DNA of 64,000 nucleotides from Marimicrobium sp913061115 (GCF_047729875.1 NZ_CP159826.1:1674001-1738000), one strand, 5' to 3'. Positions 50,147-59,511 are shown, numbered from the stretch's first letter. Translations and numbers: made by a program. The notes: generated by a model not told the origin, from the letters alone.

Positions 50147-52414
50147 ATGTTTTCTTCACGTAATGCACAAGACCGCACGTGGTCCAGCTTGTTCGGTGTA
50201 CTGATGCTATCGATGGTGCTTGGTTTAAGTGCCTGCTCAAACGGTAGTTCGGATTCGAATGATAACTTCAGTCCTGGTGGAGGAGATGGAGGAGATGGTG
50301 GAGATGGTGGAGATGGTGGAGATGGTGGAGATGGTGGAGATGGTGGAGCCTCGTCGCCCCTGTGCGAGAACAACCCGAGCCCGAGCAATGAGTGCGATTT
50401 TACGGTAACGCTCACAAAAAACGGTCAGAAGATTTTGCCCTGGGAGTATACGTACGTTAGGAAAAGTAACGCAGAAGACTGGAGTTGGGTCCGAGATAAT
50501 AGTAGCGGCACTACAAGCTTTGATTATCTTCAAACCTCACAGTTCACTGTCAGTGCTGCCGAATTCAAGAGCGACGCGCCAGAGATTACTATTAGAGACA
50601 AAAAAAATAGGGGGTTCAATTGCGCAGGTTTCTACTGGAAGAAAACGTACTATTACGCCAAAATGAACACTCCGTTTTCAGTCCCCCAAAGTTGGAAACA
50701 AAGCCTGCCTCTTCAAATGACGGTGATACCCTGGAAAGTTCCAAACGGCGGGCAGTGCAATAATCAAAAAATCGCCCCAGACTCGGTCTCAGACGGGACA
50801 CGGGCTTTGGCTATTTGGGTGTCTGCGCCATCGTCGAAAGTCTCAACAGACTGTCACTTTACGAAGGATTCAACGGCGAGTAATTCGCCATCATGCTTCA
50901 AGCCTCCAACATGGGAGCTTGTCGACGACTACCTGATCTATAAGGGCTCGCTCGTCGATTGGGTTAGGCTAAACAACAACACTAAGATTCCACAGAATAT
51001 CCGTATTGATGCGGGCGCCGATCTGGAAAATATGCCGTTGAACACATTATTCGTCAGATACGATATAGACAAGGGCGCTGCAAATATCACTGCATGTGGA
51101 AAGTGGGCTAAGGAGGCGAATAACTCGAGTGACGCACCTAACGACAATTGTAAGGTTTCAGGGGGTGAGGAACTGACGCTGCTTGCAAATCACCAAATTA
51201 ATGTGAGCGGCACCGGTCGCATCAGTGGTTATACGCAAACTACGCAACAACCGTCGACAGCACTGCCGGTTTATCCTAAGGCGGCTAATATTAAGAACCC
51301 CGAAAGACTTCAGGCCCAGTATCGCGTTTATTCTGGACTTCTGGTGCTTTCTTCTGATTATGCCCCTGGTTATGCGATTGACGTAGAAGGGATAACCGTG
51401 GGATTCGGGCCCAAAAGGGGTCGTGGAGCGGTACAGTTAAATACGCCCTATGCGCCTGCGGCGTCCTCGTTAACTGATACAAACATTGGATTGGACAGCA
51501 ACAACTTCAAAGTGAACGTGTCTGATCTAAAGGTGGTCGGCAACTGGATAGACGCGGCGGATGGCCCCGAGATCATGGGTCAAAATTCGACGGTGAAGTC
51601 GCTGTACCTGCATGTTAACGATGACAGTATTAAGGTGGCGGTCAACGGGATCAAGATCTCTGACGTGACGGTATTGCAGGGTGACGTGGGAGGCGTTGTG
51701 GACCTGGGCTCCTATGGCTACAACCGTGGAAGCATAAGCGGCGCAGTCGTCAATGGCGTATACGTGCACCGTATCACACACACAACGGGTTATGACCCTT
51801 ACAACGGCCTCGTTGTGACGCGTCTTTGCCCAATAAAGCCGCTTTGCGAAAACTGTGACCGCTCCAAAGCCAATCTCGAAAATGCCACAGTTGCGAACCT
51901 GCAGGTCAATGAGTTGGGCGAGATCAACGCGGTGCAGAGGCCTGCGGCTATTGGTGTTCTTGCATCCTATACTGGTTCAGATAAGACCGAATACAAGTTG
52001 AAGAACAGCGTTCCTAGTTTTTGCCGCTCAGATGACTATGTCAAGTCGGTGACGATCAAAAACATAAAATTAGTGAACTGGGATATTTATGAGGAACCTT
52101 CTGCAGATTCGAAGCTCTATAATAACGGTTCTGCTTTGGACAGTTCCATTAAGTATAGTTGGACCGAGCCGTCTGTGAAATTCTTTAACGGCACTTTTAC
52201 TGGTATTGGGGCGAAGAAACATCCAAACCTTGCCGTTCGAATACACTTCAAAAATAAGGCCCCGGGAAAATTATGGTACGCGGCCTGTGGCGCATCTACG
52301 GGTTTTTGCTATGACAACAAGGGGGAATCTCGTGCCGTGCTTAACGTAATATCACAGTCGCCCATCAACTCTACCGTTCCTAACTACCACTTTGTTTATC
52401 CATATACGGAATAA
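50147..52414 (+). CDS. Lipoprotein beta-helix glycosidase-like protein (GH49-like)
   Basis: A 755-residue protein with a lipobox LSACS near residue 28, a Gly-Asp-Gly linker, an N-terminal beta-rich domain of about 240 residues with several cysteines, and a right-handed beta-helix. The segment DAADGPEIM...SLYLHVNDDSIKVAVNG resembles from memory the catalytic Asp region of family 49 glycosidases (dextranase, isopullulanase), with the NDDxIK core. If right, it cleaves an alpha-glucan outside the cell. The start at 50147 is behind AAGGAG. It is convergent with another beta-helix protein. The family call is tentative. Confidence 0.6.
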   Translation: MFSSRNAQDRTWSSLFGVLMLSMVLGLSACSNGSSDSNDNFSPGGGDGGDGGDGGDGGDGGDGGDGGASSPLCENNPSPSNECDFTVTLTKNGQKILPWEYTYVRKSNAEDWSWVRDNSSGTTSFDYLQTSQFTVSAAEFKSDAPEITIRDKKNRGFNCAGFYWKKTYYYAKMNTPFSVPQSWKQSLPLQMTVIPWKVPNGGQCNNQKIAPDSVSDGTRALAIWVSAPSSKVSTDCHFTKDSTASNSPSCFKPPTWELVDDYLIYKGSLVDWVRLNNNTKIPQNIRIDAGADLENMPLNTLFVRYDIDKGAANITACGKWAKEANNSSDAPNDNCKVSGGEELTLLANHQINVSGTGRISGYTQTTQQPSTALPVYPKAANIKNPERLQAQYRVYSGLLVLSSDYAPGYAIDVEGITVGFGPKRGRGAVQLNTPYAPAASSLTDTNIGLDSNNFKVNVSDLKVVGNWIDAADGPEIMGQNSTVKSLYLHVNDDSIKVAVNGIKISDVTVLQGDVGGVVDLGSYGYNRGSISGAVVNGVYVHRITHTTGYDPYNGLVVTRLCPIKPLCENCDRSKANLENATVANLQVNELGEINAVQRPAAIGVLASYTGSDKTEYKLKNSVPSFCRSDDYVKSVTIKNIKLVNWDIYEEPSADSKLYNNGSALDSSIKYSWTEPSVKFFNGTFTGIGAKKHPNLAVRIHFKNKAPGKLWYAACGASTGFCYDNKGESRAVLNVISQSPINSTVPNYHFVYPYTE
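50275..50346 (+). repeat. 9-bp minisatellite GGAGATGGT in the lipoprotein linker
   Basis: About seven units of GGAGATGGT (first units GGAGATGGA) encode Gly-Asp-Gly repeats just after the lipid anchor. Copy number may vary in frame. Confidence 0.9.
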
Positions 52415-52727
52415 GCGTAGCGTTTAAATCCGCCCTCCTGGCGCGGCGGCGGGTCACAAAGAGTGAGGCCCGCTATAGGTGCCCTCTAGGACTATGACAT
52501 CAGATTTAGAGTGATGCCTGTGAGTCCTATTTCCATCACAGAGACGGTTAAAACCGTGTGACTGCGCTCATGGAATTTCAACCCCGGGGGTAGTTAGAGG
52601 GGTTTGTTTCGGGGTAATTCGCCGCTATCGTGCGCTTCGAATCACAGTAACTGAACATTAAGAAGAAGAGCCTTCTCCGGTGTGTCCGGTCCCAACATCA
52701 TGTCTCCATCCCCGTACTGCATGCGTC
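52415..52727. other. Convergent gap between the two beta-helix genes
   Basis: 313 bases. No gene or clear terminator hairpin; CAACCCCGGGGGTAG near 52580 forms only a short stem. Confidence 0.4.
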
Positions 52728-54443
52728 CTAGCATCCAGGGGGTAGTGGTATAACGGCGCTCTTCACCGGTACGATCTCACGCTCCAGCAAGGTGGCGCTA
52801 GGCTCCCAGCGCTTGTGCTGTTCAGGGATCAGATCCAAATTACATTTGTTGGTGTTCATTGTCTGGTCTAGGCTCGCAAATACGCCGTCAGCACTGGAAT
52901 TGTCGCTCGAGTTGCGTCCATAGTGTTGGTTGTACTCTTGGAACGTATGCCGGTCTCGTTCAGTGGTATAAATTGATCTGGCGTTCTGAACAGGCGTACT
53001 CCAAGCGTTAGAATAAAAGTACACATCAGTGGCAACAGGATTGCTGTCTTGAAGGTATCTGAGTAGAAGCGGGTCATGGTCAGATTCAGACAGAATGTGG
53101 TTGTTTGTAAAATCGATCGATGACGAATTATGCGCTATATCGATTAGCGAGCCACGGCGATCTTGACCCTGGTACACAATATTACCTTCAAAATTGACGT
53201 CCTGCGCGTCGCTAAAAACGACTTGATGTTTTATGCTATCAAGTATGCAGCTGTTGGCGATTGAAACATCCTGAGCATCGCTAACCAATATGCCTGCATA
53301 CCGGCCATCATCTACGCTAAGGTGATTCGCCACTACAATATTGGTGACGCCATGTCCCAATACGATCCCAGAATCCCCATTACCGTAAGTCGTGTTGCTC
53401 AATAAAGTAATATCACTGCCAGAGGTGACATCAATGCCTTGCTCTCCACACTGAGACGCCACGTTATTTTCTAGAAGGTGACCCGACCCGATATCATCAA
53501 GGCCGCTATTTTTGTGCAACGTTATGCAGTCGTTGTTATGCACTCTCGATACTGTACATCCTCTGATTACCGAATTACGCAATTTGTTTTCGGCGCTACC
53601 TTTAAAAACGATGCCGTTGTTTACCGCATCATCGATGACGCAGTTTTCGATAGTGATGTTTTCACCACCCTCAGCAACGATGGCATTTTTGCCAGCGTGT
53701 TTAACATCGACGTTGTTAAGAGAAATATTTGTAGATGCTTTTAGGATGCCGACAGCAGTTCCGGCTGAAAACATAAATTGGATGTCTGCGACATTGATGT
53801 AATGCCTTGTCGAGATGTTCACTAGAGTTGGGCTGACAACGGCCTCTATATGTAAGCTTTCGATCGCCTCGCCAGCCTTGAGCCTATAGCTTAATGTCTG
53901 GTCGGCACTAGAATACTGCCACATGCCGGGCCTGATAATGTCGCTCTCGGCGTTAGCTCTTTGGGAAAGTGATTTCACGCCCCCAAAGTACCACCCCATT
54001 TTGTGGGAAGCCCAGAGAGCGGATAGCGTCGGTACATCTGTAAGGGTGAAGATTTCATTGTCTGTTGTGGTCCAGTCCATTGCCCCCCCGGCACTTCGAT
54101 CGGACCAGTCTATACTGCCAATGACAAATGGCCTTGCGTCTGGGCCGGCGCCAGAAATAGTGATAACTTGACCGTTCACGCCTGATGCCTTTGGTTTAAT
54201 CACTTCTCGATACGGGCGTGATGGGCCGTTATCAACTAGGGTCAGTGTATCTTGAGCGACTAAGCGCTCTACAGACCGAGTGAGACTGCGCCAAGGCTGT
54301 GTCGCTCCGCCATTGCTCGCATCACGGCCATTGACGTTATCGACGTAATAATCAGCTGCGTATGCCTGGCTAACCGCTATCAGCATGTAGCTACATAGTG
54401 ATGAAAGGATCAGGCGTGAAGCTCGGCGGGGTCTGCGCAACAT
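52728..54443 (-). CDS. Right-handed parallel beta-helix repeat protein
   Basis: A 571-residue secreted protein: signal peptide about 1-30 ending AYA, then ADYYVDNVNGRDASNGGATQPWRSL, the DUF1565-like start common in polysaccharide-active beta-helix proteins, and about ten helix coils with N-x-I-x-N patterns (SLNNVDVKHAGKNAIVAEGG, ITIENCVIDDAVNNGIVFKG). Likely a lyase, epimerase or hydrolase acting on a carbohydrate; the catalytic residues cannot be assigned. It ends PLPPGC. No lipobox, so it is secreted rather than lipid-anchored. Its neighbour is the lipoprotein at 50147. Confidence 0.78.
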   Translation of the reverse strand: MLRRPRRASRLILSSLCSYMLIAVSQAYAADYYVDNVNGRDASNGGATQPWRSLTRSVERLVAQDTLTLVDNGPSRPYREVIKPKASGVNGQVITISGAGPDARPFVIGSIDWSDRSAGGAMDWTTTDNEIFTLTDVPTLSALWASHKMGWYFGGVKSLSQRANAESDIIRPGMWQYSSADQTLSYRLKAGEAIESLHIEAVVSPTLVNISTRHYINVADIQFMFSAGTAVGILKASTNISLNNVDVKHAGKNAIVAEGGENITIENCVIDDAVNNGIVFKGSAENKLRNSVIRGCTVSRVHNNDCITLHKNSGLDDIGSGHLLENNVASQCGEQGIDVTSGSDITLLSNTTYGNGDSGIVLGHGVTNIVVANHLSVDDGRYAGILVSDAQDVSIANSCILDSIKHQVVFSDAQDVNFEGNIVYQGQDRRGSLIDIAHNSSSIDFTNNHILSESDHDPLLLRYLQDSNPVATDVYFYSNAWSTPVQNARSIYTTERDRHTFQEYNQHYGRNSSDNSSADGVFASLDQTMNTNKCNLDLIPEQHKRWEPSATLLEREIVPVKSAVIPLPPGC

Positions 54444-54846
54444 ATATTATCTCCTTGATGGTCTTCTCTTTGGAAGATCCATAACGTCGTTATATGTTAT
54501 GCATTATCCGCATATCATTTATAAAATATAATTGTTTTTTGTTATACCTTGATATGCTGATTTAGATATATCTCTCGAGCGCTTCATGCCGACTGTACAA
54601 GGTGACAGAGGCCAGACATGACAGTATTCATGGAGTCCTGGCGATCTAAGTGTGGGGCTCTAGCGTTAGGCTGTGTTGGCCACAACAGACACCCCCAAGG
54701 CGATCAGCGGCCTGTAAGGCACAGCAGCTATGCGATGTGGGTAGTGGGCAACGCCACAGACTGTGCCAGCAATGGCTATTTTTTGTGCTGATTCGCTGCT
54801 ATCCTCCGCCTCGAATGACAGCACACTAGCCATTAGAGGTGGAAGC
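54444..54846. other. Divergent region before the dUTPase gene
   Basis: 403 bases, AT-rich at the left. It should contain promoters for the leftward beta-helix gene and the rightward dUTPase. AGAGGTGG near 54835 is the ribosome site of the latter. No gene is convincing. Confidence 0.4.
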
Positions 54847-55476
54847 TTGAGACAGGCACTGATCAATATGTTGACCCTGCAGGACAAGATGAATTCGCGT
54901 GTCCATGAGCAGTGGATCGTGCAGGATTTCCAGTGGTACAGGGCAATATGGATTGAGTGTGGTGAACTTATTGAACATTTTGGCTATAAATGGTGGAAAA
55001 AGCAGGAAACAGACCTCGAGCAGGTTCGTCTGGAAGTGATCGACATCTGGCATTTTGGGATGTCTGCGCTATTTCAAGGCGATAAAGACATTGAACAAAT
55101 CGCCGACGAAATTGAAGCGGAGTGGGCTTCCTTTGAAGCGGCTGATCTTGGTGTGCAACAGGCAACAGAAGAACTGGCGCTGCACTCCCTTCAGACAAAA
55201 GGGTTTTCTCCCTCACGGTTTTGGGAGTTGATGCTGTCTGCCGGTCTAGATTTCGACAGCCTTTATAGCGCGTATGTTGGCAAGAATGTGCTTAATTTTT
55301 TTCGGCAGGACAACGGCTATAAAGACGGCAGTTATGTTAAAAACTGGGCGGGGAAAGAAGACAATGAGCACCTGGTTGAACTGGTAGCGCCATTGGACCA
55401 AAACGCTGTCGATTTTTCTGACCAAGTTTATCGTGCACTGGCGTCTCGCTATCAGGAATTGGTTCCACTGGCCTAG
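54847..55476 (+). CDS. dUTP diphosphatase, dimeric (all-alpha) type
   Basis: Hydrolyses dUTP to dUMP, keeping uracil out of DNA. The 209 residues belong to the all-alpha NTP pyrophosphatase superfamily (dUTPase_2), unrelated to the trimeric Dut. Metal-binding motifs: ECGELIEHFGYKWWKK (E-x-x-E) and EQVRLEVIDIWHF (E-x-x-D), then YVGKNVLNFFRQDNGYKDG, a conserved nucleotide-binding block. I chose the TTG at 54847 because AGAGGTGG precedes it; an ATG follows at 54868. It is two bases from the next gene, a likely operon. Confidence 0.85.
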   Translation: MRQALINMLTLQDKMNSRVHEQWIVQDFQWYRAIWIECGELIEHFGYKWWKKQETDLEQVRLEVIDIWHFGMSALFQGDKDIEQIADEIEAEWASFEAADLGVQQATEELALHSLQTKGFSPSRFWELMLSAGLDFDSLYSAYVGKNVLNFFRQDNGYKDGSYVKNWAGKEDNEHLVELVAPLDQNAVDFSDQVYRALASRYQELVPLA

Positions 55477-55478
55477 GT

Positions 55479-56372
55479 ATGGCAATGGAGGAAGATAAGC
55501 TTTCCACAACAGCGCTTGCCAGAAAGCTGGATCTCCCTGTGCAACAACTGTTTGCGGTATTGAAGGACTACGGTTGGATACAGCGTTCCAGCGATAGCTG
55601 GGTGCTAACCCCGAAGGGGGAGTTCGAGGGTGGTACCTACCATTCGAGTCGGCGCTACGGCTCTTATATCGTATGGCCCGAGCAGTTGGAACAGCATCCA
55701 CTGCTGCAAGCGATAGAATCCAATCAACGCATTACCGCGGCTTCTATGTGCAGCTACTACCCGCACCTTCATGCAAGGCAAATTAATCGGGCTCTTGCTG
55801 AACTGGGTTTGCAGCAGCACAGCATGCTGGGCTGGGAATTGACGCGTCTGGGAAAGTCTCTGGGTGGATTGCAGGAGGAGAGCAGTAGCAGTGGTGCATT
55901 CTACGCCACATGGCCGCATGAAATTGTCGATAATCCTATCGTCCACCGTGAGCTCAGCCTGCAATCAGGGCAAATGCCTAGCACACGGTTATTGAGTGAT
56001 GCCGCGCCTGATCTTTTTGCGGGTTCAACTACGGCTCCAGAGGCTTGCCGTGGTGTTGACGGGCATAGCCTGCGATCGACGCTGCAGACGAGAGTGTGTA
56101 ACTGGCTGTATTTGGCCCAGTTGGCACATGCCTACCGTCGTGCTTTGCCAATAGAGGAACTGGTCTACGCTGATTTTTATGTGCCGGTGGGGAGCGTTTA
56201 CATAGATTGTTGGGAAGAGGAATTAACGCCAGGTGAGATGTCCGGGAAATTTCGTAAGCGTGAGATATACCGTGAGCTCAATCTGCATTCCTTAGAAATC
56301 AACGCTGCCGATGGCGATAGGCTGGATGAGGTGCTCGGTCGTGGACTTTTGGGTTTCGGCGTTCGTTGTTAG
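55479..56372 (+). CDS. Conserved hypothetical protein with N-terminal helix-turn-helix
   Basis: A 297-residue protein. The start resembles an antirepressor or KilA-C-like DNA-binding segment (STTALARKLDLPVQQLFAVLKDYGWI), and a similar pattern recurs near residue 85. The C-terminal part, YADFYVPVGSVYIDCWEEEL...KFRKREIY, has the spacing of an endonuclease-like core (D, then D/E-x-C-W, then K) common in a gammaproteobacterial protein sometimes called glycerol kinase by mistake. Nuclease activity is inference only. It begins two bases after the dUTPase stop; a role in DNA or tRNA maintenance would fit. Confidence 0.65.
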   Translation: MAMEEDKLSTTALARKLDLPVQQLFAVLKDYGWIQRSSDSWVLTPKGEFEGGTYHSSRRYGSYIVWPEQLEQHPLLQAIESNQRITAASMCSYYPHLHARQINRALAELGLQQHSMLGWELTRLGKSLGGLQEESSSSGAFYATWPHEIVDNPIVHRELSLQSGQMPSTRLLSDAAPDLFAGSTTAPEACRGVDGHSLRSTLQTRVCNWLYLAQLAHAYRRALPIEELVYADFYVPVGSVYIDCWEEELTPGEMSGKFRKREIYRELNLHSLEINAADGDRLDEVLGRGLLGFGVRC

Positions 56373-56388
56373 GCGCTTGCCCGCGCGG

Positions 56389-57498
56389 TTAGTTTTTTTG
56401 CAGTAATACGCCGCACTCCATGTGATCTGTATAGGGAAACTGGTCAAACAACGCAAACTGTTTGATGTGGTGGCTGGTGCACAGAGATTGCAGGTTTTGC
56501 ACCAGGGTGTGGGGGTTGCAAGAAATGTAGAAAATGGTGTCAAAGCGTCCGGCCATGCTGACGGTTTGCTCATCCAGTCCTGCCCGTGGAGGGTCGATGA
56601 ATAGCGTGCTCAGGTCGAATTCGCTCAACGGTTTTGGCATTTCACTCAGCCTGCGGAAAGGGCGTTCATTGTTCATTGCCTGAGTGACCTCCGCGGCGGA
56701 GAGGCGAACGAGATGCACATTTTGGATGCTATTTTCCTCTAGATTAGCCCGCGCAGCTCGGATGGAGACTTTGGATAATTCTGTGGCGATAATATGGTCA
56801 AAATAGCGCGATAGCGGCAGGGTAAAATTTCCATTACCACAATAGAGCTCTAGCAAATCCCCCTGCATAGCCGCGGCCTGTTGGCAGGCCCATTCGATCA
56901 TCCGAATATTGACATGACCGTTGGGTTGGCTGAATGACTGCTCATACTGTCGATAACAGTAATCAGTTCCCAGTATGGGCAAAACCTCCCGAATGAAGTC
57001 TTCGCCAATCACCAGTTTTTGTTTGCGACTGCGTCCGATAACAGAGACGGGGTCACTGTCAGATTGCAAGTCACGTGCCAATTGTCGCGCCGCGCTTTCC
57101 CACGTCTGGTCCAACTTTCGATGGTAGATCAGGGTTAACAGTACATCTCCAGATAGCGAGACTAGAAACTCAACTTGAAAGAGTTTGTGGCGTAGAGTGT
57201 GGTTGGCGATCAGCTTTTCTCGAAGGAGGGGCATTAAATATTGGATGCGGGCGTCCGCGATGACAAAGTCCGTGACGACCACCGGTGTTCTAGGGTCTTC
57301 TCGTCTAAACATAACGTAATTGATGCTGTCATCGTCGTGCCACATCCTAAATTCAGCACGAAGCCGAAACCCTACAGGGGGTGAAGAATACACCTGAGGC
57401 TCAGGCGGTGAAAAAGGCGCCATGAGTTCACACACAGTCTCCACTTTCTTCTGTAGCAGAGCACAATAGTCTTGCGGCTGGACCCGTGACAACGGCAT
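56389..57498 (-). CDS. trmA: tRNA (uracil-5-)-methyltransferase
   Basis: TrmA makes the m5U54 (ribothymidine) of the tRNA T loop. The 369 residues begin with the RNA-recognition region (MPLSRVQPQDY, PPVGFRLRAEFRMWHDDD), followed by the SAM-binding ELYCGNGNFTLPLS, FIDPPRAG, the catalytic cysteine in YISCNPHTL and the general-base glutamate in DHMECGVLL. It lacks the iron-sulfur cysteine set of RlmD, which supports TrmA. Its start overlaps the neighbour's stop by one base. Confidence 0.95.
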   Translation of the reverse strand: MPLSRVQPQDYCALLQKKVETVCELMAPFSPPEPQVYSSPPVGFRLRAEFRMWHDDDSINYVMFRREDPRTPVVVTDFVIADARIQYLMPLLREKLIANHTLRHKLFQVEFLVSLSGDVLLTLIYHRKLDQTWESAARQLARDLQSDSDPVSVIGRSRKQKLVIGEDFIREVLPILGTDYCYRQYEQSFSQPNGHVNIRMIEWACQQAAAMQGDLLELYCGNGNFTLPLSRYFDHIIATELSKVSIRAARANLEENSIQNVHLVRLSAAEVTQAMNNERPFRRLSEMPKPLSEFDLSTLFIDPPRAGLDEQTVSMAGRFDTIFYISCNPHTLVQNLQSLCTSHHIKQFALFDQFPYTDHMECGVLLQKN

Positions 57499-58523
57499 CA
57501 GGGCAGCCCCGCGGTATCACGATTTTGCCAAAGTTCGGTTGCCTGTAATTGAGCCGCCTCTAGGTTAATGTCAGGGCAGAGCACGACTAGAGCCGCGGCC
57601 GTGGTGGCAAGGGTTGCGTTTAAACCGTATTGGTTATGCACACTGTCGCGCCATAGTGCCTTGATAGACTCAACATCTGGCGTCACGACAGACTCGATGC
57701 GTTTCGCAATCGACCGGGGCAACAACATCTCTTGTACCTGTTGATTATGTAACAGGTATAGTCGTGTGTCGGCCTGTGGTTTGACCTCTATCTCCCCACT
57801 GTCACCCTTGAAAACCATAGAGCGTGGCTGTTCGAGAAGGCGGTCTGCTTCCTGGTGCAATCGAGCATAAGCCGGGTGGAAAATACTCTGCACGCTGGCG
57901 CGGGCGTTCAGTGGATTAATCATGCGGCTCAGGGTGTTGACCGGAGAACGCAGTCCCAGCAACGATCGTAATTGCATGAGCTCCTCTAGTGGGCAACAGA
58001 AATGCTCCAACGATAAATAGGACAGATTGCTGGCGTCGAGTTGTTGCCCGACTTCTGTCCAGTTTGATGCAATAGGCAGTCCCAGTTGTCGCATAGCGTC
58101 TTCGGTATAGAGCCTACCGGGAGTGTGCCCCGCCGATCCGTGAATGAACACGCGATGTCCGGCTTGCGCCAGCAATAGCAGCGACAGGATAAACCAGGGA
58201 TGCTGGTGTTTTTTCCCCGCGTAGCTGGACCAGTCTAAGTCAGCTTTTAACGTCTGGGGTGGTATTTTCATGTGCGCGCGGCAGGCTTGAACGAAACCGG
58301 CGAGCTCGTCGGGGCTTTCCTCTTTTACTCGCAGCAGCATTAAAAACGCACCAATTTGTAATGGCTCAACTTCGCCGCGCAGGATCATTCCAAATGCCTG
58401 TTGTGCTTCACCCTGATTCAGCGAGCGGGTGCCGGTCTTGCCTTTACCCAGAGTTCGAATGAAAGGGGCGAAAGCATGTTCTGCGGCAGACGAAGAACTG
58501 TTGCGGTTACTCACAGGGTACAT
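57498..58523 (-). CDS. ybiB: YbiB-like glycosyl transferase family protein (TrpD2)
   Basis: A 341-residue member of the nucleoside phosphorylase/anthranilate phosphoribosyltransferase-like group called YbiB or TrpD2, which bind nucleic acid and are not trp enzymes. Visible: N-terminal helical domain with LNQGEAQQAFGMILRGEVEPLQIGAFLMLLRVKEESPDELAGF, then a glycine-poor phosphate loop FIHGSAGHTPGR. YbiB has been linked to DNA repair and is LexA-regulated in E. coli; I see no SOS box here. It directly follows tusE (stop next to start). Confidence 0.8.
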   Translation of the reverse strand: MYPVSNRNSSSSAAEHAFAPFIRTLGKGKTGTRSLNQGEAQQAFGMILRGEVEPLQIGAFLMLLRVKEESPDELAGFVQACRAHMKIPPQTLKADLDWSSYAGKKHQHPWFILSLLLLAQAGHRVFIHGSAGHTPGRLYTEDAMRQLGLPIASNWTEVGQQLDASNLSYLSLEHFCCPLEELMQLRSLLGLRSPVNTLSRMINPLNARASVQSIFHPAYARLHQEADRLLEQPRSMVFKGDSGEIEVKPQADTRLYLLHNQQVQEMLLPRSIAKRIESVVTPDVESIKALWRDSVHNQYGLNATLATTAAALVVLCPDINLEAAQLQATELWQNRDTAGLP

Positions 58524-58841
58524 TCACAGACAGTTGTCGGGTTTGGGTAAGCCCGATATTTTACTGCCAAGCTTGGCCGGCGATCCGGGGAACAAGGACA
58601 TGAGGTATATACTTTTCCCCTTGTCCGCCCCAAGATTTAACGCGCAATATTTTACCAGTGCCCGCATGGCAGGGGAACTGTCGTACTCACGATAATAATC
58701 TCTAAGCAGGCTAATGACCTCCCAGTGAGCAGAGTTAAGTTGAAGGTTTTCAGACGCAGCAATCTGCGCCGCCACATCAGGGTTCCAGTCGTTTAGATCA
58801 CAAAGAAAGCCTTCTTTATCGAAAGCATTGGCGCAGAGCAT
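58524..58841 (-). CDS. tusE: TusE/DsrC family sulfurtransferase
   Basis: TusE accepts the persulfide from TusBCD and hands it to MnmA for 2-thiolation of tRNA wobble uridine. The 105 residues show the DsrC fold markers FDKEGFLCDLNDWNPDVA, LNSAHWEVISLLRDYY, and the essential penultimate cysteine in the terminal PDNCL. The N-terminus is short and begins MLCANAF; starting elsewhere is possible but unneeded. Within the leftward tusD-C-B-E-ybiB-trmA run. Confidence 0.92.
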   Translation of the reverse strand: MLCANAFDKEGFLCDLNDWNPDVAAQIAASENLQLNSAHWEVISLLRDYYREYDSSPAMRALVKYCALNLGADKGKSIYLMSLFPGSPAKLGSKISGLPKPDNCL

Positions 58842-58846
58842 AAGCG

Positions 58847-59137
58847 TTAATACCAGGCCTGTTGTCGTGGAAATGTTTCAGTGAGCGCCACCAGTCCATC
58901 CATATCGATGCGGCTAACGGCTGCCGCAAGATTCGTCACTCCCGCAGCGAGGGCATCGGCAGCCATAACATATAGCCTTGCATCCGTGTCCTGAAGTGCT
59001 TTGCTCGCATCAGTATCCGCGAGAGCGGCATAGACTCCGTCACCCATTAAGACCAGAGCATCGTCTTTTGCAATAATGTTCACACAGTCCATAAATGCGA
59101 TGCTCGAAGGTGACGCATTCAGCGTATGTAGAATCAT
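58847..59137 (-). CDS. tusB: Sulfurtransferase complex subunit TusB
   Basis: A DsrH-like subunit of the TusBCD sulfur relay. It starts ILHTLNASPSSIAF, close to the usual N-terminus; the ATG at 59137 is preferred over the TTG at 59143 that overlaps tusC. The protein has 96 residues and ends FPRQQAWY. It stands between tusC and tusE, the standard order. Confidence 0.88.
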   Translation of the reverse strand: MILHTLNASPSSIAFMDCVNIIAKDDALVLMGDGVYAALADTDASKALQDTDARLYVMAADALAAGVTNLAAAVSRIDMDGLVALTETFPRQQAWY

Positions 59138-59139
59138 GG

Positions 59140-59511
59140 TCAAAATCCGAGGAGGTGGTCGTAGCCGACCATGAGTTGGCGTATTTCATGATCGTCCAGT
59201 TGGCGAGTGTGCAGGGGAGCCTTTGAAAGATCCATGTTGTAGCGTGCGGCGGCTTGCGCATCGACATACACATGGTCGATGTCATAAAGGGGCAGGGAAG
59301 CGAGCTGGCGGCCCATATTCTTCATCCCTAATGAGGTGCTGTCTTGATCTGGCTGTAATTGCAGGACGCCATCCCCGATAAAAAGCAGATCGACTGTCTG
59401 ATCAAATGCGGCACTCGCAAGTGCGGCATCCAGTGCGGCTTTCGCTAGGCCGGAGCCATAGGGACTGTGCCGTAGCACTATCAATACTGTTTTTTTAGGG
59501 GCCGCGGTCAC
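59140..59511 (-). CDS. tusC: Sulfurtransferase complex subunit TusC
   Basis: A DsrF-like subunit, 123 residues, with VLIVLRHSPYGSGLAKAALDAALASAAF and LLFIGDGVLQL typical of TusC. It is two bases downstream of tusD and overlaps the longer tusB frame. Together TusB, C and D form the heterohexamer that relays sulfur from TusA. Confidence 0.92.
   Translation of the reverse strand: MTAAPKKTVLIVLRHSPYGSGLAKAALDAALASAAFDQTVDLLFIGDGVLQLQPDQDSTSLGMKNMGRQLASLPLYDIDHVYVDAQAAARYNMDLSKAPLHTRQLDDHEIRQLMVGYDHLLGF

Noticed and set aside
50275..50346. Second short tandem repeat as a CRISPR or regulatory array
   Set aside because: Nine-base units without spacers, coding for Gly-Asp-Gly.
54763..54846. Upstream extension of the dUTPase from the ATG at 54763
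   Set aside because: A good ribosome site precedes the TTG at 54847, and the extra 28 residues do not look like the family.
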